NCBI GenBank assembly: GCA_016786665.1
Contig: JAEUVZ010000036.1
Coordinates: forward strand, 1 to 36,921
Length of the DNA: 36,921 bases
Origin: Flavipsychrobacter sp.
GTDB lineage: Bacteria > Bacteroidota > Bacteroidia > Chitinophagales > Chitinophagaceae
Direction of reading: 5' to 3'
A program made the translations under genes and the position numbers. Position 1 is the stretch's first letter. Each line of letters starts with the position of its first letter. The notes under the pieces are model-generated. The model searched no databases. It was not told the DNA's origin and saw nothing but the letters and a program-made list of their open reading frames with translations. Positions 8,237 to 17,706 of the stretch are shown here, piece by piece.

Positions 8237-8679
8237 GCGGCGGTAAGATAATAAACAATGGCGACAGGTAAGACTAAAGGGGCGTTAAGATTGACTCCGA
8301 CGTGCGGGACAGCTAAAATTTTAAATAATTTGATAGATGATTATAAATCCTCAATTCACGTACCACAACCTTGGTAACCCGGTAGTTTTTTTCTGCCGAT
8401 AGATGAGTGGAATCAGTTGGCGGAAGAGCTGCAACTAGAGAGGGGGGCGCCTGATAAAAGCTGCCCTTGGGTTTTTCTAACCAGCTTCGTCCTGGTCCAA
8501 ATCAGTGTCCCATTTTACCTTGCCAAAGAGCAATTTCATATTCCTGCGGCGCAGGGATGCAACGTAATTTCATGGCTGCTGTTACCATCTCGTCGTTTAC
8601 TTCAATGCTCTTACATATATGGCTTGGTTACCAACCAGCAAGAATACCGATAATCATGGAGCCGTGGTAATCCGCTAAA
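8237..8679. other. Gap with no convincing gene
   Basis: 443 bases with no recognised gene, RNA or repeat. On the minus strand between about 8460 and 8600 two overlapping short frames (one reading EVNDEMVTAAMKLRC, the next MKLLFGKVKWDTDLDQDEAG) look as if they could be a frameshifted gene remnant, but both are too short and unrecognised to call. Promoters for the lysE-like/purF pair should lie near the left end. Confidence 0.4.
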
Positions 8680-9141
8680 TCAGCCTAATCCTGGTTCAGA
8701 TGCATACACCTCCATCAACCTCTCCCCCGGGGCGGTCTCGATAATGCTTATCCAGAGGTGTTTTTTGGGGAGTAGTTTGCGGGCTTTTTCGGGCCATTCT
8801 ACCAGGCTGTAGGCGGAGGGGTCATTCACGCAATCCTCAATACCGGCATTAATGGCTTCTTCGGTGTCCCTCATGCGGTACCAGTCCATGTGGTATATTT
8901 TCTGCTCCGTGCCGCCGTTAACGGAAAAATAATACTCGTTAATAATCGCAAAAGTGGGGCTGCTCACGGCGTCTTCCACGCCCAGCATATCGCACAGGGC
9001 GTGTATAAAGGTGGTTTTGCCCGCGCCCATTTCGCCGCTGAAGGCGAATACCCGGTATTGATTGGCATATTGCCACAACTGATGCGCAGCACTTTCAATA
9101 TTGGCTAAAGTGTATGAAATTTGTATCAGCGGAGCCGGCAT
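8680..9141 (-). CDS. tsaE: tRNA threonylcarbamoyladenosine biosynthesis ATPase TsaE
   Basis: 153 residues from ATG at 9141 (MPAPLIQISYTL). A longer frame from 9189 would add 16 unconserved-looking residues and run into the divergent ATPase gene. TsaE is the P-loop ATPase that works with TsaB and TsaD to make the t6A modification of ANN-decoding tRNAs. The Walker A motif GEMGAGKTT is at 36-44, followed by the family's SSPTFAIINEY and YHMDWYR segments and a late LVEWPEK. The length is normal for the family. Only 35 bp separate its start from the divergent metal ATPase start at 9177, so the two promoters must overlap or extend into coding sequence. Confidence 0.93.
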   Translation of the reverse strand: MPAPLIQISYTLANIESAAHQLWQYANQYRVFAFSGEMGAGKTTFIHALCDMLGVEDAVSSPTFAIINEYYFSVNGGTEQKIYHMDWYRMRDTEEAINAGIEDCVNDPSAYSLVEWPEKARKLLPKKHLWISIIETAPGERLMEVYASEPGLG

Positions 9142-9176
9142 AATGGATGCAAGATACGGCAAGCCGCAAAAATAAA

Positions 9177-11303
9177 ATGGAAAAGGCATATTCGGCAGTA
9201 GTGGAAGGTATGACGTGTGGCAACTGCGCCATTACCATCACCAAGCTGCTGGAAAAGAAGGGCGTGAATAATATCTCCGCCAACGCAGCATCGGGCGAGG
9301 TCAACTTTACCGCGCCGGAAGCGCTGGACGTGGAAGTGGTGTACGATGCCATAGACGGCATGGGCTACCATGTGGTGCGCGAAGGCGCGGCGGAAGGTAA
9401 CCGCCCGGCCCACGACCATAAGGATAACACCACCGTCTTTCTCATTATCAACCTGGTGCTGACGCTGCCCCTGCTGGCGCATATGTTTACCAGCTGGCAC
9501 GTGCTGCATATGCCCTGGGTGCAATTTGCGCTGGCCACACCTGTATTTGCCATAGGCTGCTACGTATTCCTTCCCTCGGCATACCGCTCGCTGGTGAACC
9601 GCATCCCCAACATGGATGTGCTGATAATGATAGGCGCTACGGCCGCCTACGTGTACTCGCTCATAGGGCTGCTGTTCTTCCCGGCTACCGCGCATGATTT
9701 CATATTTTTTGAAACGACGGCTTCTATCATCACGCTGGTGATGGTGGGCAACTGGCTGGAACACAAGACGGTAAAATCGACCACGGTAGCGATAGACGAA
9801 CTGGTGAAGCTGCAGCCGCAAATGGCCCGTATAATAATGGCCGACAGCCTGGGCAAAGAAACGATACTGGAGGTGGAAAGCCGCTATGTGCGCAACGACG
9901 ACGTGGTGCTGGTGAACAATGGCGATAGCATACCCGTAGACGGGGAGATAGTGCAGGGAGAGGCGCAGATAGACGAACACATGATAACCGGCGAAAGCGT
10001 GCCGGCGCATAAGCGTGTGGGCGATGGGGTAGTGGGCGGCACCCTGGTGGTGGATGGCAACCTGAAAGTGAAAGCGACAGCGGTGGGCAATGCATCGGTA
10101 CTGGCCAGCATCATAAAAATGGTGCGGGAGGCGCAGGCGGTGAAGCCGGCGCTGCAAAAACTGGCCGACAAGATATCGGCGGTATTTGTACCGCTGGTGC
10201 TGGGGGTATCGCTGCTAACGCTGCTGGTGAACTGGTTTGTGGTGGGTGTAGGCTTTACCGAGGCCATGATGCGGGCGATAGCGGTGCTGGTTATCTCATG
10301 CCCCTGTGCAATGGGGCTGGCCACACCCGCGGCGGTAGCGGTGGGCCTGGGGCGTGCGGCCCGCAATGGCATACTGGTAAAAGGCGGCGATACGCTGGAG
10401 CAGCTGAAACGTATAAAACAAATAGTATTTGACAAAACAGGCACGCTGACCACCGGGCAACTGGAGGTGAGCGCCTTCCATACGGTGCTGGATGAGGCAC
10501 GGTTCCGGGCGGTGGTGGTAGCCATAGAGCAGCACTCCTCGCACCCCATCGCTAAATCGGTGTCGGCACAGTGGAGCGATGCCTTGCCCCATGCCCTGGC
10601 CGAAGTGCACGAGGTGAAGGGAAAGGGAATGCAGGCTTCCGACGCGGAAGGCAATACCTGGAAGCTGGGTTCCGAACGCTGGCTGCAACCCTCGCCGGAG
10701 CATGCCGGGGCCGACCTGTACCTCTACCGCAACGATGCTTATGCGGGAAGCCTGACCATAACAGACAAACTGCGCGACGATGCGAAAACCGCCGTAGCGG
10801 AGCTGAAAGAGATGGGGTACACCCTGGTGTTGCTGAGCGGCGATAAAAAGGCCAAGTGCGAGCAGATAGGCGCTGAACTGGGCCTGGACATTGTGTACGC
10901 TGAGCAAAGCCCCGCCCAGAAGGACCAGATACTGGATATGCTGCTACAGAAAGCCCCTACCGCGATGGTGGGCGATGGCATTAACGACGCCCCGGCGCTG
11001 GCACGGGCTACCGTGGGCATCTCCCTCAGTGAATCGACCCAGATAGCCATTCAGTCGGCTAATGTTATCCTTTCCAACAATCAGCTGCTATCGCTGCCCA
11101 AGGCCATACGGCTGGGTATCTATACGGAGCAGACGATAAAGCAGAATCTCTTCTGGGCGTTCCTGTACAATATTGTAGCCATACCCATAGCCGCTGTAGG
11201 GCTGCTAAAGCCGGTATGGGGGGCAGGTATCATGGCGCTGAGCGATGTGGTATTGATTATCAATTCGTTACGGCTGGGCATACGGCGCATCAATCGCGTT
11301 TAA
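9177..11303 (+). CDS. copA: Copper-type P1B ATPase (CopA-like)
   Basis: 708 residues from ATG at 9177; an upstream ATG at 9147 would add ten residues and nearly touch tsaE. Pumps monovalent copper (or silver) out of the cytoplasm at the cost of ATP. One N-terminal heavy-metal domain carries GMTCGNC (CxxC 14-17). The transporter core has TGES (271-274), CPC (375-377), the phosphorylated Asp in DKTGTLT (D419), a SHPIA motif in the nucleotide domain and GDGINDAP (from 599). About eight membrane helices are expected. The last helix reads MALSD (686-690) where copper exporters normally have MxxSS, so one expected metal ligand is an Asp. It has a single metal domain and no copper chaperone or CueR-type regulator beside it. 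Substrate is therefore likely but not certain. Confidence 0.88.
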   Translation: MEKAYSAVVEGMTCGNCAITITKLLEKKGVNNISANAASGEVNFTAPEALDVEVVYDAIDGMGYHVVREGAAEGNRPAHDHKDNTTVFLIINLVLTLPLLAHMFTSWHVLHMPWVQFALATPVFAIGCYVFLPSAYRSLVNRIPNMDVLIMIGATAAYVYSLIGLLFFPATAHDFIFFETTASIITLVMVGNWLEHKTVKSTTVAIDELVKLQPQMARIIMADSLGKETILEVESRYVRNDDVVLVNNGDSIPVDGEIVQGEAQIDEHMITGESVPAHKRVGDGVVGGTLVVDGNLKVKATAVGNASVLASIIKMVREAQAVKPALQKLADKISAVFVPLVLGVSLLTLLVNWFVVGVGFTEAMMRAIAVLVISCPCAMGLATPAAVAVGLGRAARNGILVKGGDTLEQLKRIKQIVFDKTGTLTTGQLEVSAFHTVLDEARFRAVVVAIEQHSSHPIAKSVSAQWSDALPHALAEVHEVKGKGMQASDAEGNTWKLGSERWLQPSPEHAGADLYLYRNDAYAGSLTITDKLRDDAKTAVAELKEMGYTLVLLSGDKKAKCEQIGAELGLDIVYAEQSPAQKDQILDMLLQKAPTAMVGDGINDAPALARATVGISLSESTQIAIQSANVILSNNQLLSLPKAIRLGIYTEQTIKQNLFWAFLYNIVAIPIAAVGLLKPVWGAGIMALSDVVLIINSLRLGIRRINRV

Positions 11304-11392
11304 CCCCCAAATTTTCCCGGTTCACCACATATTATGAGGTGTTTTCCTCCGATATCGCTATTTTACAAGCCTTGATATTGAGAAAAACAGGA

Positions 11393-12022
11393 ATGAATAG
11401 AGCGCTAACCGGGGTGCTGGCGCTGGTAATAACGAGTGCCTCGTGCAGCAGCCCAAAGAAGACAACGACAGCCAATACTCCCGCCCCGGCGGTGAACAAA
11501 CAGGAGCCTCACCGCAAGAACATAGCCTGCGGAGGCATAATGAAAGATGCAAAGCAACCGCGGCTGGACTGGATAATAGAAGACAATTCGGTGCTGGATA
11601 GCATCACCACCCTCCCTAAACCCGACGGCTATAAAGTGTACTCGCTGGATACGCTCCAGGCGCGGGAATTCTTCCGGCAGACGAAAGATACCAGCCAGAA
11701 GCTATCGGTAATGATACCCTTACCCGCTCCGCTGGGTTGCCGGGTATATGTCTTGTCATCCTCCGGGGTAATGAACGCCAAGCTGGCCGAAAAATACCCT
11801 GACCTGGTGGCCTTGCAGGGCAGCGACCAACAGGGAACTTCCCAGCTGCGTCTGAACTATGACGGCAAGTGGGTAAAAGGACAGGTGCTATCGGGCGGAA
11901 AGACATACCTGGTGAACCCTGTGCGCAGCAATGGTGTTATATACTACATGGTATATGCCCGTTCAGACTCGAAAGAAGTGAAGGAACCCTTTGAGGGCGG
12001 AGGTGTGAAAACGACCAAATAA
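11393..12022 (+). CDS. Lipoprotein resembling a stand-alone metalloprotease propeptide
   Basis: 209 residues from ATG at 11393. The N-terminus ALVITSAS-C18 is a lipoprotein signal, so the mature protein is membrane anchored. Residues from about 75 to the end align by eye with the propeptide of the metalloprotease encoded 36 bp downstream: LPAPLG with LPAPDG, NAKLAEKYPDL with APALEAKYPGI, and VLSGGKTYLVNP with VFDGGNTYFIDP. There is no HExxH motif. Propeptides of this class hold the enzyme inactive and help it fold, so a trans-acting inhibitor, chaperone or immunity-like lipoprotein is a reasonable hypothesis. It might equally be a decayed duplicate. Same strand and short spacing suggest co-transcription with the protease. 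Confidence 0.82.
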   Translation: MNRALTGVLALVITSASCSSPKKTTTANTPAPAVNKQEPHRKNIACGGIMKDAKQPRLDWIIEDNSVLDSITTLPKPDGYKVYSLDTLQAREFFRQTKDTSQKLSVMIPLPAPLGCRVYVLSSSGVMNAKLAEKYPDLVALQGSDQQGTSQLRLNYDGKWVKGQVLSGGKTYLVNPVRSNGVIYYMVYARSDSKEVKEPFEGGGVKTTK

Positions 12023-12058
12023 GAAAACCAAACTTGTAACAGTAATAAAGTAATAGTG

Positions 12059-14341
12059 ATGAAAAAACGACTTTTATTAGTACTGGCCATATCGGGGGTG
12101 TTCTCATCAACGGTGCAGGCGTTTACACAGACATGGCGACCGGTAGCCAGCGCCCAGGCGCCCCTGGCGGGCAGGCAGGTGATAGTGCCGGAGAAGTACC
12201 TGAACTTTGAGCTGAACGACGGGTATATGAAGGATTACCTGTTCTCGCTGAGGGGCAACCCCAACGCGAACCACCAGGTAGACCTACCGGCACCGGATGG
12301 CAGCATCCGCACGTTCGTTATCTGGAAATCGGATATGATGGCCCCGGCGCTGGAAGCTAAATACCCCGGTATCCGCACCTTTACCGCATACGCGCTGGAT
12401 AACCCACGGATAGTGGCCAAAATAGACTATACCCTGAAGGGGTTTCATGCCATGGTATTTGATGGCGGCAATACATACTTTATAGACCCTTATACCAATG
12501 TGAATGATGGCAACTACATCTGCTATTACAAGCACGATTTTGTAAAGCCGGAGCAGGAGCGCATGATCTGCCAGTGGAACGAGGAAAGTGACGTAGCCAT
12601 TACCGAAGACGAGCACATGCAGATAGGCGGTAACGAAACAGTGCTGCCGAACGTGGACCTGAAAGTGCTGAACGGCCACCAGAAGCGCCAATACCGCCTG
12701 GCACTGGCCTGTACCTACGAATACTCGGTAGCGGTAGATGGCCCCGTGCCTACCAAGCCCGGCGTGCTGAGCGCCATGGTAACCTCGGTAAACCGGGTAA
12801 ACGGCGTGTACGAGCTGGAAATGGCGATAACCATGCAACTGGTAGGCAATACCGATACGCTGATATGGCTTACCTCCAGCGACCCCTACACCAATAATAA
12901 CGGCAGCACCATGCTGGGCCAGAACCAAACGCAGGTGAACAACCGGATAGGCAGCGCCAACTACGATATAGGACACGTGTTCAGCACCGGGGGCGGTGGT
13001 ATCGCCTCTCTGGGAAGCATTTGCGGCAACAGTAAAGCGCAAGGGGTGACCGGTAGCTCCAACCCGGTAGGCGATGCCTTTGATATAGACTACGTGGCGC
13101 ACGAAATGGGACACCAGTTTGGCGGCCCGCACACGTTTAATAACAACTCCAGCGGAAGCTGCAGCGGTAACCGTTCCGGCAGCAACGCGTATGAGCCGGG
13201 TAGCGGCAGCACCATAATGGCTTATGCCGGAATATGCCCTAGCGATAACCTGCAGCAAAACAGCGACGCGTATTTCCACTCCAACACCATACAGCGGATA
13301 TACAATACTATTACCCAGACCAGCAAGAATAACTGCCCCACAAAAACCAATACGGGTAACGCACCCTCGGGGCTGGCTGACTATAACGCTACGTATTACA
13401 TACCCTTCCTGACACCGTTTGAACTGGAGGCTCCACTGGCTACCGATTCGGCGGCTACAGACACGCTCACTACCTATTGCTGGGAACAGTTTGACCTGGG
13501 AGCAGCCAGCACCTGGGCCAACCAGTCGGCAACAGGCCCTATATTCCGTTCGTTCAACCCCACCACGTCGCGCACACGGGTATTCCCGGCCATCAACCGC
13601 CTGGTGAATAACGTGACCAATTACCTGGGCGAGAAGCTTCCGCCGGAGGCCCGCACTTTAAAGTTCCTGGTCACAACCCGTTCCATTTACCAGGGGCTGG
13701 GATGCATCAACTTCCCTGATGATACGGTGAAGCTGAATGTGATCAACACTACTACGCCGTTTGCCGTTACGGTGCCCAATACCAATGTTACCTGGCAAGG
13801 TGGCAGCACGCAGAATGTGACCTGGAATGTATCCAACACTACGGCGGCGCCTATCAGCTGCGCTAATGTGAACGTCTTCCTTTCGGTAGATGGCGGGTAC
13901 ACGTATCCATACACCGTGGCGATGGGCCTGCCGAACAATGGCTCCGCAAACATTATCGTCCCCAATGTTCCTACTACTTCGCAGGCGCGCATAAAAGTAA
14001 AGGGCGCGGGTAATGTGTTCTTCGATATCAGCAATGTGAATTTTACCATCAATTACAATAGCTCGCTGCCGCAAACGCCGCCTGCCAGCGTGGCGCAGGC
14101 AGTGGCTAAGGCTGATGTGAAAATATTCCCCGTACCTGCCAGCGATGTGCTGAACATAGCCCATGAGGGCAACGGCACTATGAAAGTGTCGGTGTTCAAT
14201 ACCGTAGGCCAGTCGGTATATACCGGTACCCTGCAATCGGAACTGCAACTGGATGTGAAAGGCTGGGCGAAGGGAATTTACTACCTCCACTTCGTATCAG
14301 AAAACGGAGAGCGCTTCTCTAAGCCCGTTGTTATCCAATAG
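12059..14341 (+). CDS. Secreted reprolysin-like zinc metalloprotease with T9SS sorting domain
   Basis: 760 residues from ATG at 12059 (a GTG lies one codon earlier). Signal peptide MKKRLLLVLAISGVFSSTVQA, then a propeptide to about residue 200 and a metzincin catalytic domain. The zinc site HEMGHQFGGPH (348-358) fits HExxHxxGxxH, and the Met-turn is M387 in STIMAYAG. A Cys-rich stretch (SCSGNRSG) and a beta-rich region (about 540-670) follow. The last 70 or so residues (VKIFPVPASDVLNIAHEGNG to FSKPVVIQ) are a type A Por sorting domain, so the enzyme should cross the outer membrane by type IX secretion. Likely role: extracellular protein digestion. The gene ends just before a bidirectional terminator. 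Its propeptide is homologous to the preceding lipoprotein. Confidence 0.9.
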   Translation: MKKRLLLVLAISGVFSSTVQAFTQTWRPVASAQAPLAGRQVIVPEKYLNFELNDGYMKDYLFSLRGNPNANHQVDLPAPDGSIRTFVIWKSDMMAPALEAKYPGIRTFTAYALDNPRIVAKIDYTLKGFHAMVFDGGNTYFIDPYTNVNDGNYICYYKHDFVKPEQERMICQWNEESDVAITEDEHMQIGGNETVLPNVDLKVLNGHQKRQYRLALACTYEYSVAVDGPVPTKPGVLSAMVTSVNRVNGVYELEMAITMQLVGNTDTLIWLTSSDPYTNNNGSTMLGQNQTQVNNRIGSANYDIGHVFSTGGGGIASLGSICGNSKAQGVTGSSNPVGDAFDIDYVAHEMGHQFGGPHTFNNNSSGSCSGNRSGSNAYEPGSGSTIMAYAGICPSDNLQQNSDAYFHSNTIQRIYNTITQTSKNNCPTKTNTGNAPSGLADYNATYYIPFLTPFELEAPLATDSAATDTLTTYCWEQFDLGAASTWANQSATGPIFRSFNPTTSRTRVFPAINRLVNNVTNYLGEKLPPEARTLKFLVTTRSIYQGLGCINFPDDTVKLNVINTTTPFAVTVPNTNVTWQGGSTQNVTWNVSNTTAAPISCANVNVFLSVDGGYTYPYTVAMGLPNNGSANIIVPNVPTTSQARIKVKGAGNVFFDISNVNFTINYNSSLPQTPPASVAQAVAKADVKIFPVPASDVLNIAHEGNGTMKVSVFNTVGQSVYTGTLQSELQLDVKGWAKGIYYLHFVSENGERFSKPVVIQ

Positions 14342-14393
14342 CAATTAGTTACTAACTACTACCTACTAAAGCAGGACATAAGCATAACAGATA

Positions 14394-14423
14394 AACAAGG
14401 CGGAACGAAAGTTCCGCCTTGTT
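14394..14423. terminator. Bidirectional hairpin terminator between convergent genes
   Basis: AACAAGGCGGAAC, a GAAA tetraloop and GTTCCGCCTTGTT make a perfect 13-bp stem with A-rich/T-rich ends. It can serve the metalloprotease gene on the plus strand and the uvrA/Imm27-like pair on the minus strand. Confidence 0.85.
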
Positions 14424-14428
14424 ACGTC

Positions 14429-14632
14429 TTACTCCCAAGGGAATTTCTCGATTTTTCTTAGTTGCGGTGCACCGCCGCCATGGTGTTCTGAATTAGGATA
14501 TTCTTTCTGCCATTTTTCTCCGGTAGATTCTTCTATGTAGTAGATATTCCAATTGGTTGGGTCTACACGAACCTCTGTAAAGGTGCTGAGTTTTCTTTCT
14601 ATTTCATCAATATCATTTATGATGTTACTCAT
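14429..14632 (-). CDS. Imm27-like small protein coupled to uvrA
   Basis: 67 residues, acidic at the start ([15 protein letters not shown]). The second half, STGEKWQKEYPNSEHHGGGA followed by PQLRKI, matches from memory the signature of the Imm27 immunity family (WELTYPxSExHGGGPPxL). Imm27 proteins normally neutralise toxins of polymorphic toxin systems in the cytoplasm. This one is shorter than the usual family member at its N-terminus, and no toxin gene is adjacent. Its ATG overlaps the uvrA stop as ATGA (14629-14632), so it is probably translated from the uvrA message. Whether it is a working immunity protein, an orphan or a domesticated member is unknown. Confidence 0.75.
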   Translation of the reverse strand: MSNIINDIDEIERKLSTFTEVRVDPTNWNIYYIEESTGEKWQKEYPNSEHHGGGAPQLRKIEKFPWE

Positions 14633-17484
14633 GCTAGTTCTTCTTTCAAATACCTCCCCGTATGGCTCGCCTTTATTTTAGCAATAGCTTCGGGTGTACC
14701 GGCTCCTACCAGGGTTCCGCCGCCGCTGCCGCCTTCGGGGCCCATGTCTATTACATAGTCGGCTACCTTTACCACGTCCAGGTTGTGTTCTATCACCAGT
14801 ACGGTATTGCCACGGTCTACTAAACGGTTCAGTACGGAAAGCAGGTGTTTGATGTCCTCGAAGTGCAAGCCCGTAGTAGGCTCATCCAGAATGTAGATGG
14901 TCTGCCCGGTATCGCGCTTGGAAAGCTCCGTGGCCAGCTTTACGCGCTGCGCTTCGCCACCGCTGAGGGTAACGGCGCGCTGGCCCAGCGTTACATATCC
15001 CAGGCCTACGTCCTGCAGGGTTTTAATCTTCCGGTGCAGGTAGGGTACATTGATGAAGAATTCTACCGCCTCATCTACCGTCATGTGCAGCACGTCAGAA
15101 ATAGACTTTCCTTTGTAGCGTATTTCCAGCGTTTCGCGATTGTATCGCTTGCCCTGGCATTTCTCGCAGTCCACATACACATCGGGCAGAAAGTTCATTT
15201 CTATTACCCGCTGTCCGCCGCCCTGGCATTCTTCGCAGCGGCCCCCCTTTACGTTGAAGGAGAATCGCCCGGCATTGTAGCCCCTGATCTTCGCCTCCGG
15301 CACCTGGGAATACAAGGTGCGTATCTCGTTGAAGAAGCCACAGTAGGTAGCCGGGTTGCTGCGCGGGGTACGGCCTATGGGGCTCTGGTCTATTTCTATT
15401 ACTTTATCAATATTGTCCACGCCCGTCACCTTCTTAAAAGGCATAGGCTGTTGCTTAAAGTTGTGGTAGCAATGTTTGCCCAGTATGGGGTAGAGTGTCT
15501 CGTTGATGAGGGTGCTCTTGCCGCTGCCCGATACCCCGCTTACACACACGAAAGTGCCCAGGGGTACTTCAATGCTTACATTCTTCAGGTTGTTGCCGGA
15601 GGCGCCCGTGATAACGATCTTCTTGCCATTGCCTTTGCGGCGCTCTTTGGGTACTTCTATTTTCAGTTCGTGGTTCAGGTAGGCGGCGGTGGTGTTGTGG
15701 CCTTTCAGTATCTCCTGCGGTGTGCCCTGGCTTACGATGCGGCCACCGTGTATGCCCGCGGCGGGGCCAATATCTATCAGGTGGTCGGCGGCTAGCATGA
15801 TGTCTTTATCGTGCTCCACTACCAGTACAGAGTTGCCGCCATCGCGCAGGTTTTTGAGCGCGCCGATCAGCTTGTGGTTGTCGCGCTGGTGCAGGCCTAT
15901 GCTTGGTTCATCCAGTATGTAGGTGATGCCAGTGAGCTGGGAGCCTATCTGCGTGGCCAGGCGTATGCGCTGGCTTTCGCCGCCGCTGAGGGTTCGTGTG
16001 GCCCTGTCGAGTGTCAGGTAGTGCAGGCCCACATCCAGCAGGAAGTGGAGGCGGTCGCGTATTTCTTTCAGTACGTCTTTGGCAATGGCGTTCTGCTTGT
16101 TGCTCAGGTTCTTTTCTATGCCCTCAAACCAGTCCTGCAATTCCTGCAACGATTTTTGGGATAGCTCCGCTATGCTGGCGTTGTTCACCTTAAACCAAAG
16201 GCTTTCTTTTTTGAGGCGCGCGCCGTGGCACTCTGGGCAATCGTTCAGCACCATATATCCTTCGGCCCAGGTGCGGATGGCCTCCGAAGTGGTTTCTGTA
16301 AACCACCGCAGCAGCATGTTGATGATGCCCTCGTAGTTGTGCTGGGTAGTTTCTACGGGCATTTCGCTGTCATCGGTAACGTAGGTGATAACGCCTTCTT
16401 CGTTTCCGTATAGCAGTATGTTCACGTGCTTTTCCGGCATTTTTTCGATGGGCGTAGTCATCGATATTTTGTTCTTCCGGGCCAGTATCACCGCCTGCTT
16501 ATACGTCCACGATTCCCGCTCGGCGCCCAGCGGCGCGATGCCGCCGTCGTCAATGCTTTTGGAAGGGTCGGGGATGATCTCTTTCATGTTCACCTGGTGC
16601 ACACTGCCCAGTCCCTTGCAGCGCGGACAAGCGCCATAGGGGGAGTTGAACGAGAATGAATTGGGTGAGGGTTCGTCGTAGGATATGCCGGTCTCGGCGC
16701 ACATCAGCTGCTTGCTGAATTGGTGGGCCGTGTTTTTGTCCACGTCCAGCACCAGCATCAGGTCTTTACCCATCTGCAGGGCTTTCTGTATGCTCTGGCT
16801 GAGGCGGGCCTGTGCTTCGGGCTGCACCAGCAAGCGGTCTATCACCAGTTCTATATCGTGAATCTTGTAGCGGTCTACCTGCATGCGTTCCTTCAGGTCG
16901 GTTATTTCGCCATCTATGCGCACCTTCAGGTAGCCCTGGCGGCGCAGTTGCTCAAATAGCTCGCGGTAGTGCCCTTTACGGCCCCTTACGATGGGTGCCA
17001 GCAAGGCGATTTTCCGGCTGCTGAAATGTTCCTGTATATGGGCCACAATTTCTTCCTCGCTGAACTTGGTCATTTTCTTACCCGTGTTGTAAGAATACGC
17101 ATCGGAGGCGCGGGCGTAAAGCAGGCGCATAAAGTCGTATACTTCTGTTACGGTGCCTACGGTAGAGCGGGGGTTGCGGTTGGTGGTTTTCTGCTCTATG
17201 GAAATGACCGGCGACAGGCCGGTGATCTTATCTACATCCGGGCGGTCCAGGTCGCCCATAAATTGACGGGCGTAGGCGGCGAAGCTCTCCATGTACCGTC
17301 GTTGCCCCTCGGCAAAAATGGTATCGAAAGCGAGCGACGATTTGCCGCTGCCGCTGATACCCGTGATAACTACCAGTTTATTTTTCGGGATGCTGACATC
17401 GATATTTTTCAGGTTGTGGACCTTAGCGCCCAGTACCTCTATATTGCCACTACCGGAGTGGGTAGCTTCTTGGTGTTTGCTCAT
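14629..17484 (-). CDS. uvrA: Excinuclease ABC subunit A
   Basis: 951 residues, full length for the family. UvrA dimers find bulky DNA lesions and load UvrB in nucleotide excision repair. Two ABC modules are complete: Walker [13 protein letters not shown] and [11 protein letters not shown], signatures [12 protein letters not shown] and [12 protein letters not shown], and D-loops in [10 protein letters not shown] and [10 protein letters not shown]. Zinc-binding cysteines appear in ACPRCKG, DCPECHG and [12 protein letters not shown] with CEKCQG. Start is ATG at 17484, with a TAnnTTTG-like box just upstream. The stop overlaps the next gene by ATGA. No LexA-type operator was recognised. Confidence 0.97.
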   Translation of the reverse strand: MSKHQEATHSGSGNIEVLGAKVHNLKNIDVSIPKNKLVVITGISGSGKSSLAFDTIFAEGQRRYMESFAAYARQFMGDLDRPDVDKITGLSPVISIEQKTTNRNPRSTVGTVTEVYDFMRLLYARASDAYSYNTGKKMTKFSEEEIVAHIQEHFSSRKIALLAPIVRGRKGHYRELFEQLRRQGYLKVRIDGEITDLKERMQVDRYKIHDIELVIDRLLVQPEAQARLSQSIQKALQMGKDLMLVLDVDKNTAHQFSKQLMCAETGISYDEPSPNSFSFNSPYGACPRCKGLGSVHQVNMKEIIPDPSKSIDDGGIAPLGAERESWTYKQAVILARKNKISMTTPIEKMPEKHVNILLYGNEEGVITYVTDDSEMPVETTQHNYEGIINMLLRWFTETTSEAIRTWAEGYMVLNDCPECHGARLKKESLWFKVNNASIAELSQKSLQELQDWFEGIEKNLSNKQNAIAKDVLKEIRDRLHFLLDVGLHYLTLDRATRTLSGGESQRIRLATQIGSQLTGITYILDEPSIGLHQRDNHKLIGALKNLRDGGNSVLVVEHDKDIMLAADHLIDIGPAAGIHGGRIVSQGTPQEILKGHNTTAAYLNHELKIEVPKERRKGNGKKIVITGASGNNLKNVSIEVPLGTFVCVSGVSGSGKSTLINETLYPILGKHCYHNFKQQPMPFKKVTGVDNIDKVIEIDQSPIGRTPRSNPATYCGFFNEIRTLYSQVPEAKIRGYNAGRFSFNVKGGRCEECQGGGQRVIEMNFLPDVYVDCEKCQGKRYNRETLEIRYKGKSISDVLHMTVDEAVEFFINVPYLHRKIKTLQDVGLGYVTLGQRAVTLSGGEAQRVKLATELSKRDTGQTIYILDEPTTGLHFEDIKHLLSVLNRLVDRGNTVLVIEHNLDVVKVADYVIDMGPEGGSGGGTLVGAGTPEAIAKIKASHTGRYLKEELA

Positions 17485-17497
17485 AATATTGCGTCCG

Positions 17498-17505
17498 CAA
17501 ATTTA
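17498..17505 (-). promoter_or_regulatory. Possible -7 box TAAATTTG for uvrA
   Basis: On the minus strand this reads TAAATTTG, fitting the Bacteroidota -7 consensus TAnnTTTG, 13 nt before the uvrA ATG. No TTTG element was found at the usual distance upstream, so the call is tentative. Confidence 0.4.
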
Positions 17506-17706
17506 CGCACTATTCGCACCCTTGTATTTTAATGTGGATTACTTATTAGTGATAGAGGTATTTAATAACAGTTTAACTGCAGAGGCGCTAATACCGGGTG
17601 GGTTCAAATTTGGACAGGCAACCGCAAAGGCCCATGGCTTTATCCCATATACCCCTGGTTGATCCGGCAAATCAGCCTGGCTTCTGCCTAACGGCTGGCG
17701 GGTTCA

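Noticed and set aside
17485-17706. tRNA or small gene between uvrA and the prenyl synthase gene
   Set aside because: No cloverleaf, no CCA-flanked acceptor stem and no open frame with recognisable content.
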